Shown one piece after another: positions 13,838-21,694 of a stretch of 22,088 nucleotides of DNA. Origin of the DNA: Planctomycetota bacterium (GTDB lineage: Bacteria; Planctomycetota; Planctomycetia; Pirellulales; Thermoguttaceae). The notes under the pieces are model-generated. The model worked only from the letters and a program-made list of their open reading frames with translations, ran no database searches and was not told the DNA's origin. The translations under genes were made by a program, and so were the position numbers. Positions within the stretch are counted from its first letter, which is position 1, and each line of letters starts with the position of its first letter. The stretch covers positions 1 through 22,088 of the forward strand of contig JAHIKV010000045.1 of NCBI GenBank assembly GCA_018897395.1. The letters run 5' to 3'.

Positions 13838-15970
13838 TTATGCTTGGTTAACGGCGGATACGATGTTCTCGACCGTAATGCCGAAGTGCTCCAGCAGCGT
13901 ACACGCCGGCGCGGACGCGCCGAACGTGGACATGCCGATAAACGTTCCGCTGGGGCCGATGTACTTTTCCCAGCCCTGTCGGACGCCTAGTTCGACGGCC
14001 ACCCGCCGCGTCACCTCCGGCGGCAGGACAGCCTCGCGGTACTCGGCCGGTTGGACATCGAACAACTCCCAGCAGGGCATGCTCACCACACGCGCCTGGA
14101 CCCCATCGGCCAGCAGCTTCTCGTAGACGGCCGCGCACAGCGACACCTCGCTGCCGGTGCCGATCAGGATCACTTCCGGCCGTCCGTCGGGAGAGTCGGC
14201 CAGGACGTAGCCTCCGCGGTGCAATCCGTCGGCCGGGGCGTACTTCGCGCGGTCGAGCGTGGGCAGGTTCTGGCGCGTCAGCACCAGCGCGGCCGGTTGG
14301 TCCTTTAACGGCAGGACGACCTTGTATGCCTCGGCCACTTCGTTGGCGTCGGCCGGGCGGAACACCAGGAGGTTGGGAATCGCCCGCAACGCCGCCAGAT
14401 GCTCGACCGGCTGATGCGTCGGTCCGTCCTCGCCGACGCCGATCGAGTCGTGCGTGAAGATGTAGAACACCGGCAGCCCCATCAGCGCGGCCAGCCGGAT
14501 CGAGGGTCGCATGTAGTCGGAGAAGACGAAGAAGGTGGCCCCGTAGGCCCGCAGTCCGCAGAGGGCCATTCCGTTGCAGACCGTGCCCATTGCGTGCTCG
14601 CGGATTCCGAAGTGGAAGTTTCGCCCGGCGTAATTATCGGGCTCGAAGTCGCCGGCCCCCTCGAACTTCAGCAGGGAATTGTTCGACGGCGCCAGATCGG
14701 CCGAGCCGCCCAACAGCCACGGGACGCGCGGCGCTATCTGGTTGAGCACTTTTCCCGACGATGCCCGGCCGGCCATCCCCTTCGCGTCGGCGGGGAAAGG
14801 TTGGATGTCGGCGTCCCATCCGTCGGGCAAGTCGCGCCGCCCGATCCGCTCCAACTCAGCGGCCTGCTCGGGATACTCGGCCTTGTATTGGTCGAACTTC
14901 GCGGTCCAGTCGGCGTACAGCTTCTTGCCCCGCTCTCCGATTCCCGTGGCGAAGTGCTTCCGCACTTCGTCGGGCACGAGGAATTTTTCATTCTCCGGCC
15001 AGCCGTATGCCGTTTTGGTAAGTCTGATTTCCTCGTCGCCCAGCGGCGCTCCGTGGGCGTCGTGGCTGCCCGCCTTGTTCGGCGAGCCGAAACCGATGAC
15101 GCTGCGGGCGATGATCAACGTGGGCCGGCCGGGCGTACACTGTTCGCACAAGTCGTCCAACGTCACCCGCTGCAAGGAGTGTGCCCGGGCGGTCGGCGGC
15201 GAGTCCTCTGATGCCGGCCTCGACTCGCGAAACGAGCGGATGGCGTTGCGCAGCGAGTTCAGCGAGTTGATGTCCGAAACTCGGACGACGTTCCAACCGT
15301 AACCGGCGAAGCGCGCGGCCACGTGCTCGCTGAAGCTCAGGCGAGTGTCGCCCTCGATGGTGATGTGATTGTCGTCGTAGATCCAACAGAGGTTCGAGAG
15401 TTTTAGGTGTCCGGCCAGCGATGCGGCCTCGCCGCCGACGCCCTCCATCAAATCGCCGTCGCTGCACAGTGCATAAACGTTGAAGTCGAACAGATCGAAA
15501 TCCGGCCGGTTGTATCGCGCGGCCAACCAGCGGGAGGCGATTGCCATTCCCACGCTGTTGCCGATCCCTTGGCCGAGCGGGCCGGTGGTGGTCTCCACGC
15601 CGCTGGTATGTCCGAACTCGGGATGGCCGGGGCAACGGCCGTGCAACTGCCGAAACCGGCGCAGGTCGTCCAGCGAAACCGCCGGCTCGCCGGTCGGCCG
15701 GCCGTCGTCGTCCAACTGCTTTACCCCCGCCAGGTGCAGCGCGGCGTAGAGCAGCGCCGAGGCGTGTCCGCAGGAAAGGACGAACCGGTCGCGGTTGGGC
15801 CAGGCGGGCTGGTCTGGATCGTAGCGGAGCACTTCGTTGAAAAGCACGTAGGCCGCCGGGGCCAGGGCCATGGGCGTGCCGGGGTGACCGCTGCCGGCCG
15901 CCTGAACGGCGTCCATCGAGAGGGTCCGAATGGTGTCGATCGCCAGTTGTTCGATTGATTTATCGGGCAT
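13838..15970 (-). CDS. tkt: Transketolase
   Basis: A 710-residue thiamine-diphosphate enzyme that transfers two-carbon ketol units in the pentose phosphate pathway. Visible motifs include GSGHPG (26-31, with His29), CGHASALLY, GPLGQGIGNSVGMA (130-143), the cofactor-binding SDGDLMEG...YDDNH region (170-202), GIREHAMG, and the second signature HDSIGVGEDGPTHQP. The ATG at 15970 matches the family start MPDKSIEQLAIDTIR; a TTG at 16042 would add 24 residues that do not fit. No Shine-Dalgarno sequence is seen. Unusually, about 30 residues (about 251-281, including ASEDSPPTARAHS and DDLCEQCTPG) interrupt the point where other transketolases run directly from the helix FRES into RPTLIIARSVIGFGSP. The gene lies 89 bp after phoU on the same strand and may share its transcript. 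Confidence 0.96.
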   Translation of the reverse strand: MPDKSIEQLAIDTIRTLSMDAVQAAGSGHPGTPMALAPAAYVLFNEVLRYDPDQPAWPNRDRFVLSCGHASALLYAALHLAGVKQLDDDGRPTGEPAVSLDDLRRFRQLHGRCPGHPEFGHTSGVETTTGPLGQGIGNSVGMAIASRWLAARYNRPDFDLFDFNVYALCSDGDLMEGVGGEAASLAGHLKLSNLCWIYDDNHITIEGDTRLSFSEHVAARFAGYGWNVVRVSDINSLNSLRNAIRSFRESRPASEDSPPTARAHSLQRVTLDDLCEQCTPGRPTLIIARSVIGFGSPNKAGSHDAHGAPLGDEEIRLTKTAYGWPENEKFLVPDEVRKHFATGIGERGKKLYADWTAKFDQYKAEYPEQAAELERIGRRDLPDGWDADIQPFPADAKGMAGRASSGKVLNQIAPRVPWLLGGSADLAPSNNSLLKFEGAGDFEPDNYAGRNFHFGIREHAMGTVCNGMALCGLRAYGATFFVFSDYMRPSIRLAALMGLPVFYIFTHDSIGVGEDGPTHQPVEHLAALRAIPNLLVFRPADANEVAEAYKVVLPLKDQPAALVLTRQNLPTLDRAKYAPADGLHRGGYVLADSPDGRPEVILIGTGSEVSLCAAVYEKLLADGVQARVVSMPCWELFDVQPAEYREAVLPPEVTRRVAVELGVRQGWEKYIGPSGTFIGMSTFGASAPACTLLEHFGITVENIVSAVNQA
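15128..15190. repeat. Imperfect inverted repeat inside the transketolase insertion
   Basis: GCCGGGCGTACACT (15128-15141) faces AGTGTGCCCGGGC (15178-15190), pairing with small bulges around a 36-nt loop. It coincides with most of the extra segment in transketolase, so the insertion may come from a palindromic element that landed in frame. Confidence 0.45.
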
Positions 15971-16059
15971 GATATTTTGAGGGGAATAGAAAACAGAACA
16001 CGCCGGTGTCGTAAGTTTATTGGCGGCATCTCGATCCGTCAACGCGGCGGGCCAGTCGG

Positions 16060-16722
16060 TTAAGAATCCGGTTTGTTGTGCCGGATGATGCGCCCCTCGG
16101 CCATGTAGATCACGTCCTCGGCGATGTTCGTGGCGCAGTCGGCGATTCGTTCGAGGTTGCGCGAGACGGCCAGCAGCCGCAGCAAGGGGCGGACTTTGTC
16201 CGGCTCGCGGCGGATCTGCTCCTCAACCCCGACACGGATTTCGTGCTTGATCCGGTCCACTTCGTCGTCGCGGGCGCAAACTTCGGCCGCCAGGGGACCG
16301 TTGAGGTTCACCAGCGCGTCGATGCTGTCGCGGAGCATCGACTGGGTCTTCCGCCACATGCCGGCGATGTCGAAGGCGATTTCCATCGGCGATTCGGCGG
16401 CGAAGGAGACGGCCTTTTTCGCCACGTTCACCGCCAGGTCGCCGATCCGCTCCAGATCGCTGTTGATCTTCATCGCCGAGACGATGAACCGCAGGTCGAT
16501 GGCCACCGGCTGATGGAGGGCAAGGATTTTCAGACATTCTTCCTCGACCTCGACTTCGCGGCGGTCGATTTCCTCGTCGCGTTGTTCGACGCTTTGGGCC
16601 AGATCGACGTCCCGCTCCAACAGCGCCCGGACCGCGTCCTGCACCTGTTCCTCGACGATCGCGCTCAGTGCGAGGATGTTTTTCTTGAGCCGCTCGATTT
16701 CCCGCTGCAAGTGAACCGACAT
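16060..16722 (-). CDS. phoU: PhoU-type phosphate signalling protein
   Basis: A 220-residue all-helical protein with two PhoU repeats. Each carries the metal-binding E-x3-D motif: ERIGD (91-95) within SAMKINSDLERIGDLAVN, and ERIAD (191-195) within AVSRNLERIADCATN. PhoU represses the phosphate regulon when phosphate is plentiful by linking the Pst transporter to the PhoR histidine kinase, and acts in the cytoplasm. The ATG at 16722 has GAGGAG 6 nt upstream and a promoter at 16762-16790. The open frame extends 72 codons further, but that part only reads through the palindromic element. No pst or phoB/phoR genes are within the window. Transketolase follows on the same strand. Confidence 0.95.
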   Translation of the reverse strand: MSVHLQREIERLKKNILALSAIVEEQVQDAVRALLERDVDLAQSVEQRDEEIDRREVEVEEECLKILALHQPVAIDLRFIVSAMKINSDLERIGDLAVNVAKKAVSFAAESPMEIAFDIAGMWRKTQSMLRDSIDALVNLNGPLAAEVCARDDEVDRIKHEIRVGVEEQIRREPDKVRPLLRLLAVSRNLERIADCATNIAEDVIYMAEGRIIRHNKPDS

Positions 16723-16761
16723 GATCGCTCCTCGTTGGTTCCGCCGCCGTTTACGATGATT

Positions 16762-16790
16762 ACCATACCCCGGCGGGGGGAAAATGGCAA
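16762..16790 (-). promoter_or_regulatory. Promoter of phoU
   Basis: On the minus strand: TTGCCA (16790-16785), a 17-nt spacer, TATGGT (16767-16762). Transcription would begin near 16755, leaving a leader of about 33 nt. I see no good PHO-box-like direct repeat. Confidence 0.5.
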
Positions 16791-16816
16791 GAGCGATTGT
16801 CTTCCTCGAACATCTT

Positions 16817-16953
16817 GTTCCCACGCTCTGCGTGGGAACACACTGCCCCGAACGCTCTGCGTTCGAGCGGTACGAGAATGCCTGCATCCCTTGAGTTGCC
16901 CCCGGGGACGCGGGAGCGTCCCGCCAGTGCGTTCCCACGCGGAGCGTGGGAAC
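16817..16953. mobile_element. Gene-less hp1-hp2-core-hp2'-hp1' element
   Basis: hp1 (16817-16839), 10 nt, hp2 (16850-16864, GAACGC-TCT-GCGTTC), a 41-nt core, hp2' (16906-16921, GGACGC-GGGA-GCGTCC), 9 nt, hp1' (16931-16953, perfect stem with GGA loop). It has the same layout as 8417-8590, and the cores share a similar stretch ending in GAGTT-N-CC. It occupies the gap between rseP and phoU (16723-17035), which otherwise holds only the phoU promoter. Confidence 0.75.
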
Positions 16954-17035
16954 GAGGAAACCGATTTAACGAGGCTCTTGGTGGGACTGCGCTACGAAAA
17001 GTCCCACCCTACATCTAAAGCCGCCGCACTCCATA

Positions 17036-19228
17036 CTACCCCTGCCGCGAGATCAGGCCGAAGTCGAGACCCAAGACCCACGCCATCAGGGCCAGGATTA
17101 AGGCCATGCCGATGTAGGCCAACACGGTTTGGACGTGTTCGTTGGCGGGCTTGCCGCGTATGCCCTCGTAGCAGAGCAGGACGAAATGTCCGCCGTCCAG
17201 CACCGGGATGGGCAGGAAATTGATCACCGCCAAATTGGCGCTCAGCAACGTAAGGAACAACAGCAGCTTGGCGGTCCCTTCGTCCGCCTTCAGCAGGATT
17301 ATCTTGACGATCGTCACCGGTCCGGCAAGTCCCCGCGGCGAAACTCGATTAGTGCTGATCGCCTTAACGCTGCGAAAGACGATCGTCAGCGAGTCGAGCG
17401 TCTCTTGTCCGCCCAGGGCGAAGGCGTCGCCGAGCGACTCCGCCTTGCGATCGAACGACATCAGTTCAAACCGAAATCCACGCTCCTGGTTGAACCAGTC
17501 CTCAGACTCGACCGGTGTCAGATCGACGGTCTTCTCGTCGCCTTGCCTGAGGAACGTCAGTTTGACTTTGGTGCCGGGCGCCAATTGTTGCAACAGGCTG
17601 ATCAACCAGGGCCAATTGCGTTTCTTCTCGTCGAATTCCACCTCTTCCGTCGCCTGTCCCTCGAGTTTCAGTTTTTCGAGCGTTTCATCGTCCGGCGGGA
17701 GCAGCTCGGCATACGTGATCAGGTCTCCCGGCCGCAGACCGGCCTTGGCGGCGGGGCTTCCCTCGATGACTCGATCGACCCGATTAAGGACCAGATAAGC
17801 GATACCCAATGCCGACGACGATACCGGGCTGTTGGATGCGGGAGGAGAATAATCCATCGGCCGACGCAGCCGTACCGGAACGGCGATCTGCTCCTCGGCG
17901 CCTTTACGCTGGACCGTCAGATCGACCGTTTCGCCGGCGCGTCGCCGCAGCCAATCGGGCAGAAGCATCGGATCGCCGGCCGGGTCTTGGATTTTATCGC
18001 CGGGCACGATCCCCGCGCCCGCGGCGGGCGAATCGGCCTGGACCGCCGCGACGTTGCCCAGCTTCATGACCAACCCTAAATCCCACATCGGATTGGGCGG
18101 CACGACGGTGGTCACTCGCTCCGTTTTGCCGGTCGGTTTGCCATTCGTGCCTACGACGGCGCGCTGGACGGTCACTTTGATCGGCACGTCGACCTTTCGC
18201 GCCAGTTCGACCGCGATCTGTGCGAAGTTGTCGATGGGCGTATCGTCGATTTGCACGATTTTGTCGCCGTTGCACAGCGCCGGTTCCGCCCGATCGGCCG
18301 CCGAACCGGGCAACACGGGACGCCGCTTCTGCACGAGCCACGTTTTCCGATTCTCCAACAGCCGCGTGGTGTAACCGCCGGTGACGCCGATGAAGAATGC
18401 CCCGCGCGAACGGTCGGGCTTCACCTTCACCGTGAATGGTTTTTCGACCCCCGGCCGGCGCACCAACAGCGGCACGCTGTCGCCGACGTTTATGTCGCCA
18501 AGCTGGATGGCGGTATTCAGATCGCGGAATTGATGCATTTTCTTGCCGGCGATTTCGAGTATTACGTCGCCCGGCCGCAGATCGGCCTGCCACGCGGCTT
18601 CACCCGAAAGCACCGTGCCAATTACGCAAGGCGTCTGCTCCACACCGATCCAGAACGCCGCCACCGCCATCAGGAAGGCGAAGATCAAATTCATAATCAC
18701 GCCCGCCGAAATGATGGCCATCCGTTTCGGCACGCTTTGGGCCAAGAAGCTGCGGGGATCGTAGGAGGAGGGTTCGGGGTTCGGGGATTCGGCTTTTCCG
18801 ACCTCTGATCTCTGATCTCCGACCTCTGATCTCTGATCTCCGACCTCTGATCTCTGATCTCCGACCTCTGATCTCTGATCTCCGACCTCTGATCTTTCTT
18901 CACTGGCCGCTGAAGCGGCCAGCCCTCCGCCCTCCGCCCCCTGCTTGGCCCGTTCCATCTCCTCGCGGATCCGCGCGGGGTTGTCTTCCTGGCCAAGCAT
19001 TTTGACGTATCCGCCCAAGGGGAGGATTCCGATGCCGTACTCGGTTTCGCCCCAGCGGAACTTGCAGAACTTCAGTCCTGCAATATCGAAACCCAAATAA
19101 AACTTCTCACACTTCACGCCGCAGAGCTTGGCGACCAGGAAGTGGCCCAGCTCGTGGACGAAGATCACGAAGCCCAGTCCGAAGGCGCTCAACAGAATCA
19201 CTACGGTCAAACCGATTGCATACTCCAA
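17036..19228 (-). CDS. rseP: RseP-type site-2 intramembrane metalloprotease (M50) with four PDZ-like domains
   Basis: A 730-residue membrane zinc protease. RseP-type enzymes cut transmembrane segments, for example anti-sigma factors, after a first cleavage. HELGH (25-29) lies in the first membrane helix, and NFLPIPVLDGG (670-680, with Asp678) supplies the third zinc ligand. LGGYVKM (71-77) is conserved. PDZ-like units are marked by RPGD (218-221), NGD (320-322), PGD (409-411) and RPGD (499-502), four in place of the usual one or two. The TTG at 19228 is chosen because AGGAGGT lies 6 nt upstream; the frame itself opens at a TTG at 19252. The start overlaps the end of dxr by 22 nt, so translation is probably coupled. 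A 7-residue repeat insertion (about 112-144) lies in the cytosolic loop before the second membrane segment. Confidence 0.93.
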   Translation of the reverse strand: MEYAIGLTVVILLSAFGLGFVIFVHELGHFLVAKLCGVKCEKFYLGFDIAGLKFCKFRWGETEYGIGILPLGGYVKMLGQEDNPARIREEMERAKQGAEGGGLAASAASEERSEVGDQRSEVGDQRSEVGDQRSEVGDQRSEVGKAESPNPEPSSYDPRSFLAQSVPKRMAIISAGVIMNLIFAFLMAVAAFWIGVEQTPCVIGTVLSGEAAWQADLRPGDVILEIAGKKMHQFRDLNTAIQLGDINVGDSVPLLVRRPGVEKPFTVKVKPDRSRGAFFIGVTGGYTTRLLENRKTWLVQKRRPVLPGSAADRAEPALCNGDKIVQIDDTPIDNFAQIAVELARKVDVPIKVTVQRAVVGTNGKPTGKTERVTTVVPPNPMWDLGLVMKLGNVAAVQADSPAAGAGIVPGDKIQDPAGDPMLLPDWLRRRAGETVDLTVQRKGAEEQIAVPVRLRRPMDYSPPASNSPVSSSALGIAYLVLNRVDRVIEGSPAAKAGLRPGDLITYAELLPPDDETLEKLKLEGQATEEVEFDEKKRNWPWLISLLQQLAPGTKVKLTFLRQGDEKTVDLTPVESEDWFNQERGFRFELMSFDRKAESLGDAFALGGQETLDSLTIVFRSVKAISTNRVSPRGLAGPVTIVKIILLKADEGTAKLLLFLTLLSANLAVINFLPIPVLDGGHFVLLCYEGIRGKPANEHVQTVLAYIGMALILALMAWVLGLDFGLISRQG
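18798..18895 (-). repeat. 21-bp (3 x 7) in-frame tandem repeat inside rseP
   Basis: Four perfect 21-bp units (18798-18818, 18819-18839, 18840-18860, 18861-18881) and a 14-bp partial unit (18882-18895). On the coding strand the unit is built of the heptads GAGATCA, GAGATCA and GAGGTCG. Each 21-bp unit encodes the seven residues SEVGDQR. Because 21 is divisible by three, changes in copy number keep the frame. Confidence 0.95.
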
Positions 19229-20376
19229 CGCAGCACCTCCTGGCGTGCCCAACTGTCGGCCTCGAGCGCCTGCTCCAGACTGGGATTGGGATTGAAATTA
19301 TGGTTTTGCAAGACGCTTCGGCAGGCGGGCACGATCTGGTGGAATCCCAACCGGCCGTCGAGGAACTCGGCCACGGCGGCCTCGTTCGCCCCGTTGATGA
19401 CCGCGCCGGCGGTGCCGCCGGCCGCGGCCGCCTCGAGTCCCAACCGTAACGCGTCGAACCGCTCGAAGTCGGGCGGATCGAAACGCAACTCCATCGCCCG
19501 GCCCCAATCCAGCTTCGCCGCCACCCCCTCCCGACGATGCGGCCAAGTCAACGCGTACTGGATCGGCAGCTTCATGTCCGGCGGGCTAAGCTGGGCAATG
19601 ACCGAACCGTCCATATATTCTACCATCGAATGGACGATCGACTGCGGGTGAATCACCACGGAAATCTGGTCGGCCCGCAGGTCGAACAGCCATCGGGCCT
19701 CGATTATCTCCAGGGCCTTGTTCATCAGCGTGGCCGAATCGACCGTTATTTTCGGCCCCATCGCCCAAGTCGGATGGGCCAGGGCGTCGGCCACGGTGAC
19801 TTGTGCCAGTTGTTCCGGGGTGAAGGTTCGGAACGGCCCGCCGCTGGCGGTAAGCACCACCCTCCGCACTTCCTCCCGCCGACCGGCCTGCAATGCCTGG
19901 AACACGGCGCTGTGTTCGCTATCGACGGGGAGGATTTTTGCGTTATTTCGCCGTGCGAGCTGTGTCATCAGCGGCCCGCCGACCACAAGGCTCTCCTTGT
20001 TGGCCAGCGCGACGGTCTTTCCCGCCTCCAACGCCGCCCAGGTGCTACGCAGTCCGGCGCTGCCGACAATGGCGGAAACGACGATGTCCACGCGCTGGTC
20101 CGCCACGAGCCGCAAAACCCCCTCGACCCCGACGAGCAGTTCGATATCTTTTGGCAGCTTGGTCCAATCCTGCCGCTCGGCCGCCGCCGGATCGGTCACG
20201 GCGATTGCCCTGGGACCGGCGGAGCGCGCCTGTTCGAGGAGCAATTCCGTGTTTTGATATGCCGACAGGGCCACCGCCCGCATCGACCCGTTGGAAGCGG
20301 CGATCACCTCCAAGGTACTCCGACCGATGCTCCCGGTTGAACCCAGCACGGCGACGTTGGTAATGCGGTTGGACAT
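19207..20376 (-). CDS. dxr: 1-deoxy-D-xylulose 5-phosphate reductoisomerase
   Basis: A 389-residue enzyme that converts 1-deoxyxylulose 5-phosphate to methylerythritol 4-phosphate with NADPH, the committed step of the MEP isoprenoid pathway. The NADPH-binding motif GSTGSIG lies at 12-18 and ANKESLV at 125-131. The metal ligands Asp152 and Glu154 (VDSEHSA) and Glu223 (NKALEIIEARWLF) are present, as is the substrate loop HPTWAMG (201-207). Length is normal. The ATG at 20376 has only a weak GAG upstream. The 3' end overlaps the start of rseP by 22 nt, a dxr-rseP pairing seen in many bacteria. The palindrome pair at 20418-20500 lies just upstream. Confidence 0.97.
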   Translation of the reverse strand: MSNRITNVAVLGSTGSIGRSTLEVIAASNGSMRAVALSAYQNTELLLEQARSAGPRAIAVTDPAAAERQDWTKLPKDIELLVGVEGVLRLVADQRVDIVVSAIVGSAGLRSTWAALEAGKTVALANKESLVVGGPLMTQLARRNNAKILPVDSEHSAVFQALQAGRREEVRRVVLTASGGPFRTFTPEQLAQVTVADALAHPTWAMGPKITVDSATLMNKALEIIEARWLFDLRADQISVVIHPQSIVHSMVEYMDGSVIAQLSPPDMKLPIQYALTWPHRREGVAAKLDWGRAMELRFDPPDFERFDALRLGLEAAAAGGTAGAVINGANEAAVAEFLDGRLGFHQIVPACRSVLQNHNFNPNPSLEQALEADSWARQEVLRWSMQSV

Positions 20377-20417
20377 TCTCGGAAAGATGATCGTGGATCA
20401 GGAAATCAATGTCGCAA

Positions 20418-20500
20418 ACAATAGCCGGGGGCTAACAGCCCCCGGAGGGAATACCCGCAATTCGCGCGCATTCCGGGGGCTGTTAGCCCCCGGCTATTGT
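20418..20500. repeat. Inverted pair of CCGGGGGCT palindromes (BIME-like)
   Basis: The first hairpin is CCGGGGGCT-AAC-AGCCCCCGG (20425-20445) and the second is CCGGGGGCT-GTT-AGCCCCCGG (20473-20493). Both have perfect 9-bp stems. The outer sequences ACAATAGCCGGGGGCT (20418-20433) and AGCCCCCGGCTATTGT (20485-20500) are perfect inverted copies. The spacer is 27 nt. A single copy of the same family lies at 7262-7282. The element lies between nikR and dxr, both read leftward, and may end the nikR transcript. Confidence 0.9.
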
Positions 20501-20577
20501 GGCCAACCCCGATTTGGCGCCTCTGGCAGTCGGTTCGGGAGTAATTGTAAACGCATTACCCACCGCTAACAACCCGA

Positions 20578-20988
20578 CTACCGCTCGGCGTTGGCTATGA
20601 CCAACTCGCCCTTGAAGATGCCCTTCAGCCCGCGCAACCGGGAGGCGATCTGCTGGAGCCGGGACGAGGGGCCGCGCAACACGATCACCTCCAGGCAAAG
20701 ATCGTGCGTCAGATGGGCGTGCAGCGTCGAGACGATCAGGTCGGTGTTCTGGTGCTGGATGTCCATCAGGTGGTCGCGCAACTGCGGGCGGTGGTGGTCG
20801 TAGACCAGCGTCAGCGTCCCGGCGGCGTCGTGCGACTCCTCGGCCCACGCCTGCTTCGTGAGCGTATCCCGCAACAGTTGCCGGATCGCCTCGCTGCGAG
20901 TGGCGAACCGTTCCTGCTTGCAGTAACGGTCGAACTGCTCGAGTAGGTCGTCTTCCAGGGAAACGGAAAAACGGATTATTTGGGACAT
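20578..20988 (-). CDS. nikR: NikR-type nickel-responsive transcriptional regulator
   Basis: A 136-residue regulator with an N-terminal ribbon-helix-helix DNA-binding domain (about 1-45, IIRFSVSLEDDLLEQFD) and a C-terminal ACT-like nickel-sensing domain. The four-residue square-planar nickel site is complete: His79, His90, His92 and Cys98, with the same spacing as His76, His87, His89 and Cys95 of E. coli NikR. It is expected to repress nickel uptake or other metal genes when nickel is present. The ATG at 20988 has AGGTGA about 4 nt upstream. The longer open frame (to 21156) only reads through the palindromic repeats. No nickel transporter, hydrogenase or urease gene is in the window, so its target lies elsewhere. 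Confidence 0.93.
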   Translation of the reverse strand: MSQIIRFSVSLEDDLLEQFDRYCKQERFATRSEAIRQLLRDTLTKQAWAEESHDAAGTLTLVYDHHRPQLRDHLMDIQHQNTDLIVSTLHAHLTHDLCLEVIVLRGPSSRLQQIASRLRGLKGIFKGELVIANAER

Positions 20989-21000
20989 AATTTCACCTGC

Positions 21001-21149
21001 CTCGTTCCCACGCTCCGCGTGGGAACGCACTGCCCGGACGCTCCGCGTCCGCGACCATGCGTACAACATCTCCATGCAACCTCGTTCCCACGCTCCGCGT
21101 GGGAACGCACTGCCCGGACGCTCCGCGTCCGCGACCATGCGTACAACAT
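21001..21149. repeat. Tandem duplication of the left hp1-hp2 unit
   Basis: 21001-21069 and 21081-21149 are identical over 69 bp, with a period of 80 bp. Each contains hp1 (21004-21026, 21084-21106) and hp2 (21036-21050, 21116-21130). The second copy ends one base before the RAYT stop codon. Confidence 0.95.
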
Positions 21150-21683
21150 TTACCACTCGGTTGTCACGGGAATCAGTCCGGTCTGCCCTGCATAATTCCG
21201 CGCACTTGAATATCGCCAGTGCGTGGGATCGTCAACGAATCCGCGCACGACCGGATTGTTGTGGATGTACTCCAACTTCTGCCGCATCATCTCGTCGCTC
21301 TCGATCATCTGCGGATGGCTGCCTTCCTGCCAGAACTGATGGGCGCTGTCGGTCTTGTGCCTTGCTTTCAGGTGTTCGAATTGTCGCAACAGCGGTTTCA
21401 CGTTCCGTGCTTCAAGCAGGTCGATAATTCCGCGTGCCGTGAACGACTTGAACTCGCCGATCTGCCTCGCCAAGTCTTCGGCCGAGGCTATCCAATGCAA
21501 ATGGTTTTCCAAAATCACGTAGCCGAACAACGTGAGCCGATCATTATCTTGAAGAAATCGCCACGAGTCCAGGACTATTTCGACGGTTTCCATCCGCGTG
21601 AAGACCGGAACCCAACCCACGACGGTACACGTCAGGAAGTGCGGGTATGCGGTATCGTGGATTTTATAGCGGGTTCTGGTCAT
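21150..21683 (-). CDS. REP-associated tyrosine transposase (RAYT, Y1/HUH family)
   Basis: A 177-residue protein of the Y1 transposase superfamily (relatives of IS200/IS605 TnpA) that act on REP hairpins as single-stranded DNA. The HUH metal motif is His61-Leu-His63 within YVILENHLHWI. The candidate nucleophile is Tyr139 in LEYIHNNPV, followed by the typical WRYSSARNY near the C-terminus. All key residues are present and the frame is intact, so the enzyme may be active. The ATG at 21683 has GGAG 9 nt upstream, and that sequence touches the edge of hp2' (21695-21711), so the hairpin lies in the 5' leader and could affect translation. The stop codon abuts the left repeat. Its hairpins are repeated elsewhere in the window. 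Confidence 0.9.
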   Translation of the reverse strand: MTRTRYKIHDTAYPHFLTCTVVGWVPVFTRMETVEIVLDSWRFLQDNDRLTLFGYVILENHLHWIASAEDLARQIGEFKSFTARGIIDLLEARNVKPLLRQFEHLKARHKTDSAHQFWQEGSHPQMIESDEMMRQKLEYIHNNPVVRGFVDDPTHWRYSSARNYAGQTGLIPVTTEW

Positions 21684-21694
21684 GCGGTCGTTCT

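Noticed and set aside
16078..17223. 381-codon plus-strand frame opposite phoU and the repeat element
   Set aside because: It is antisense to phoU and includes repeat translations such as CSHALRGN and RSHAERGNE, which are chance products of the palindromes.
18798..18895. Possible coiled-coil or binding domain in RseP
   Set aside because: The DNA repeats are perfect and share the 7-bp period of non-coding arrays in this window, so repeat expansion explains the segment better than a domain.
20989..21156. 56-residue N-terminal extension of NikR
   Set aside because: The extension is the translated hp1/hp2 repeat (FPRGAWERG, RSHAERGNE). The ATG at 20988 has a good Shine-Dalgarno sequence and matches the family start.
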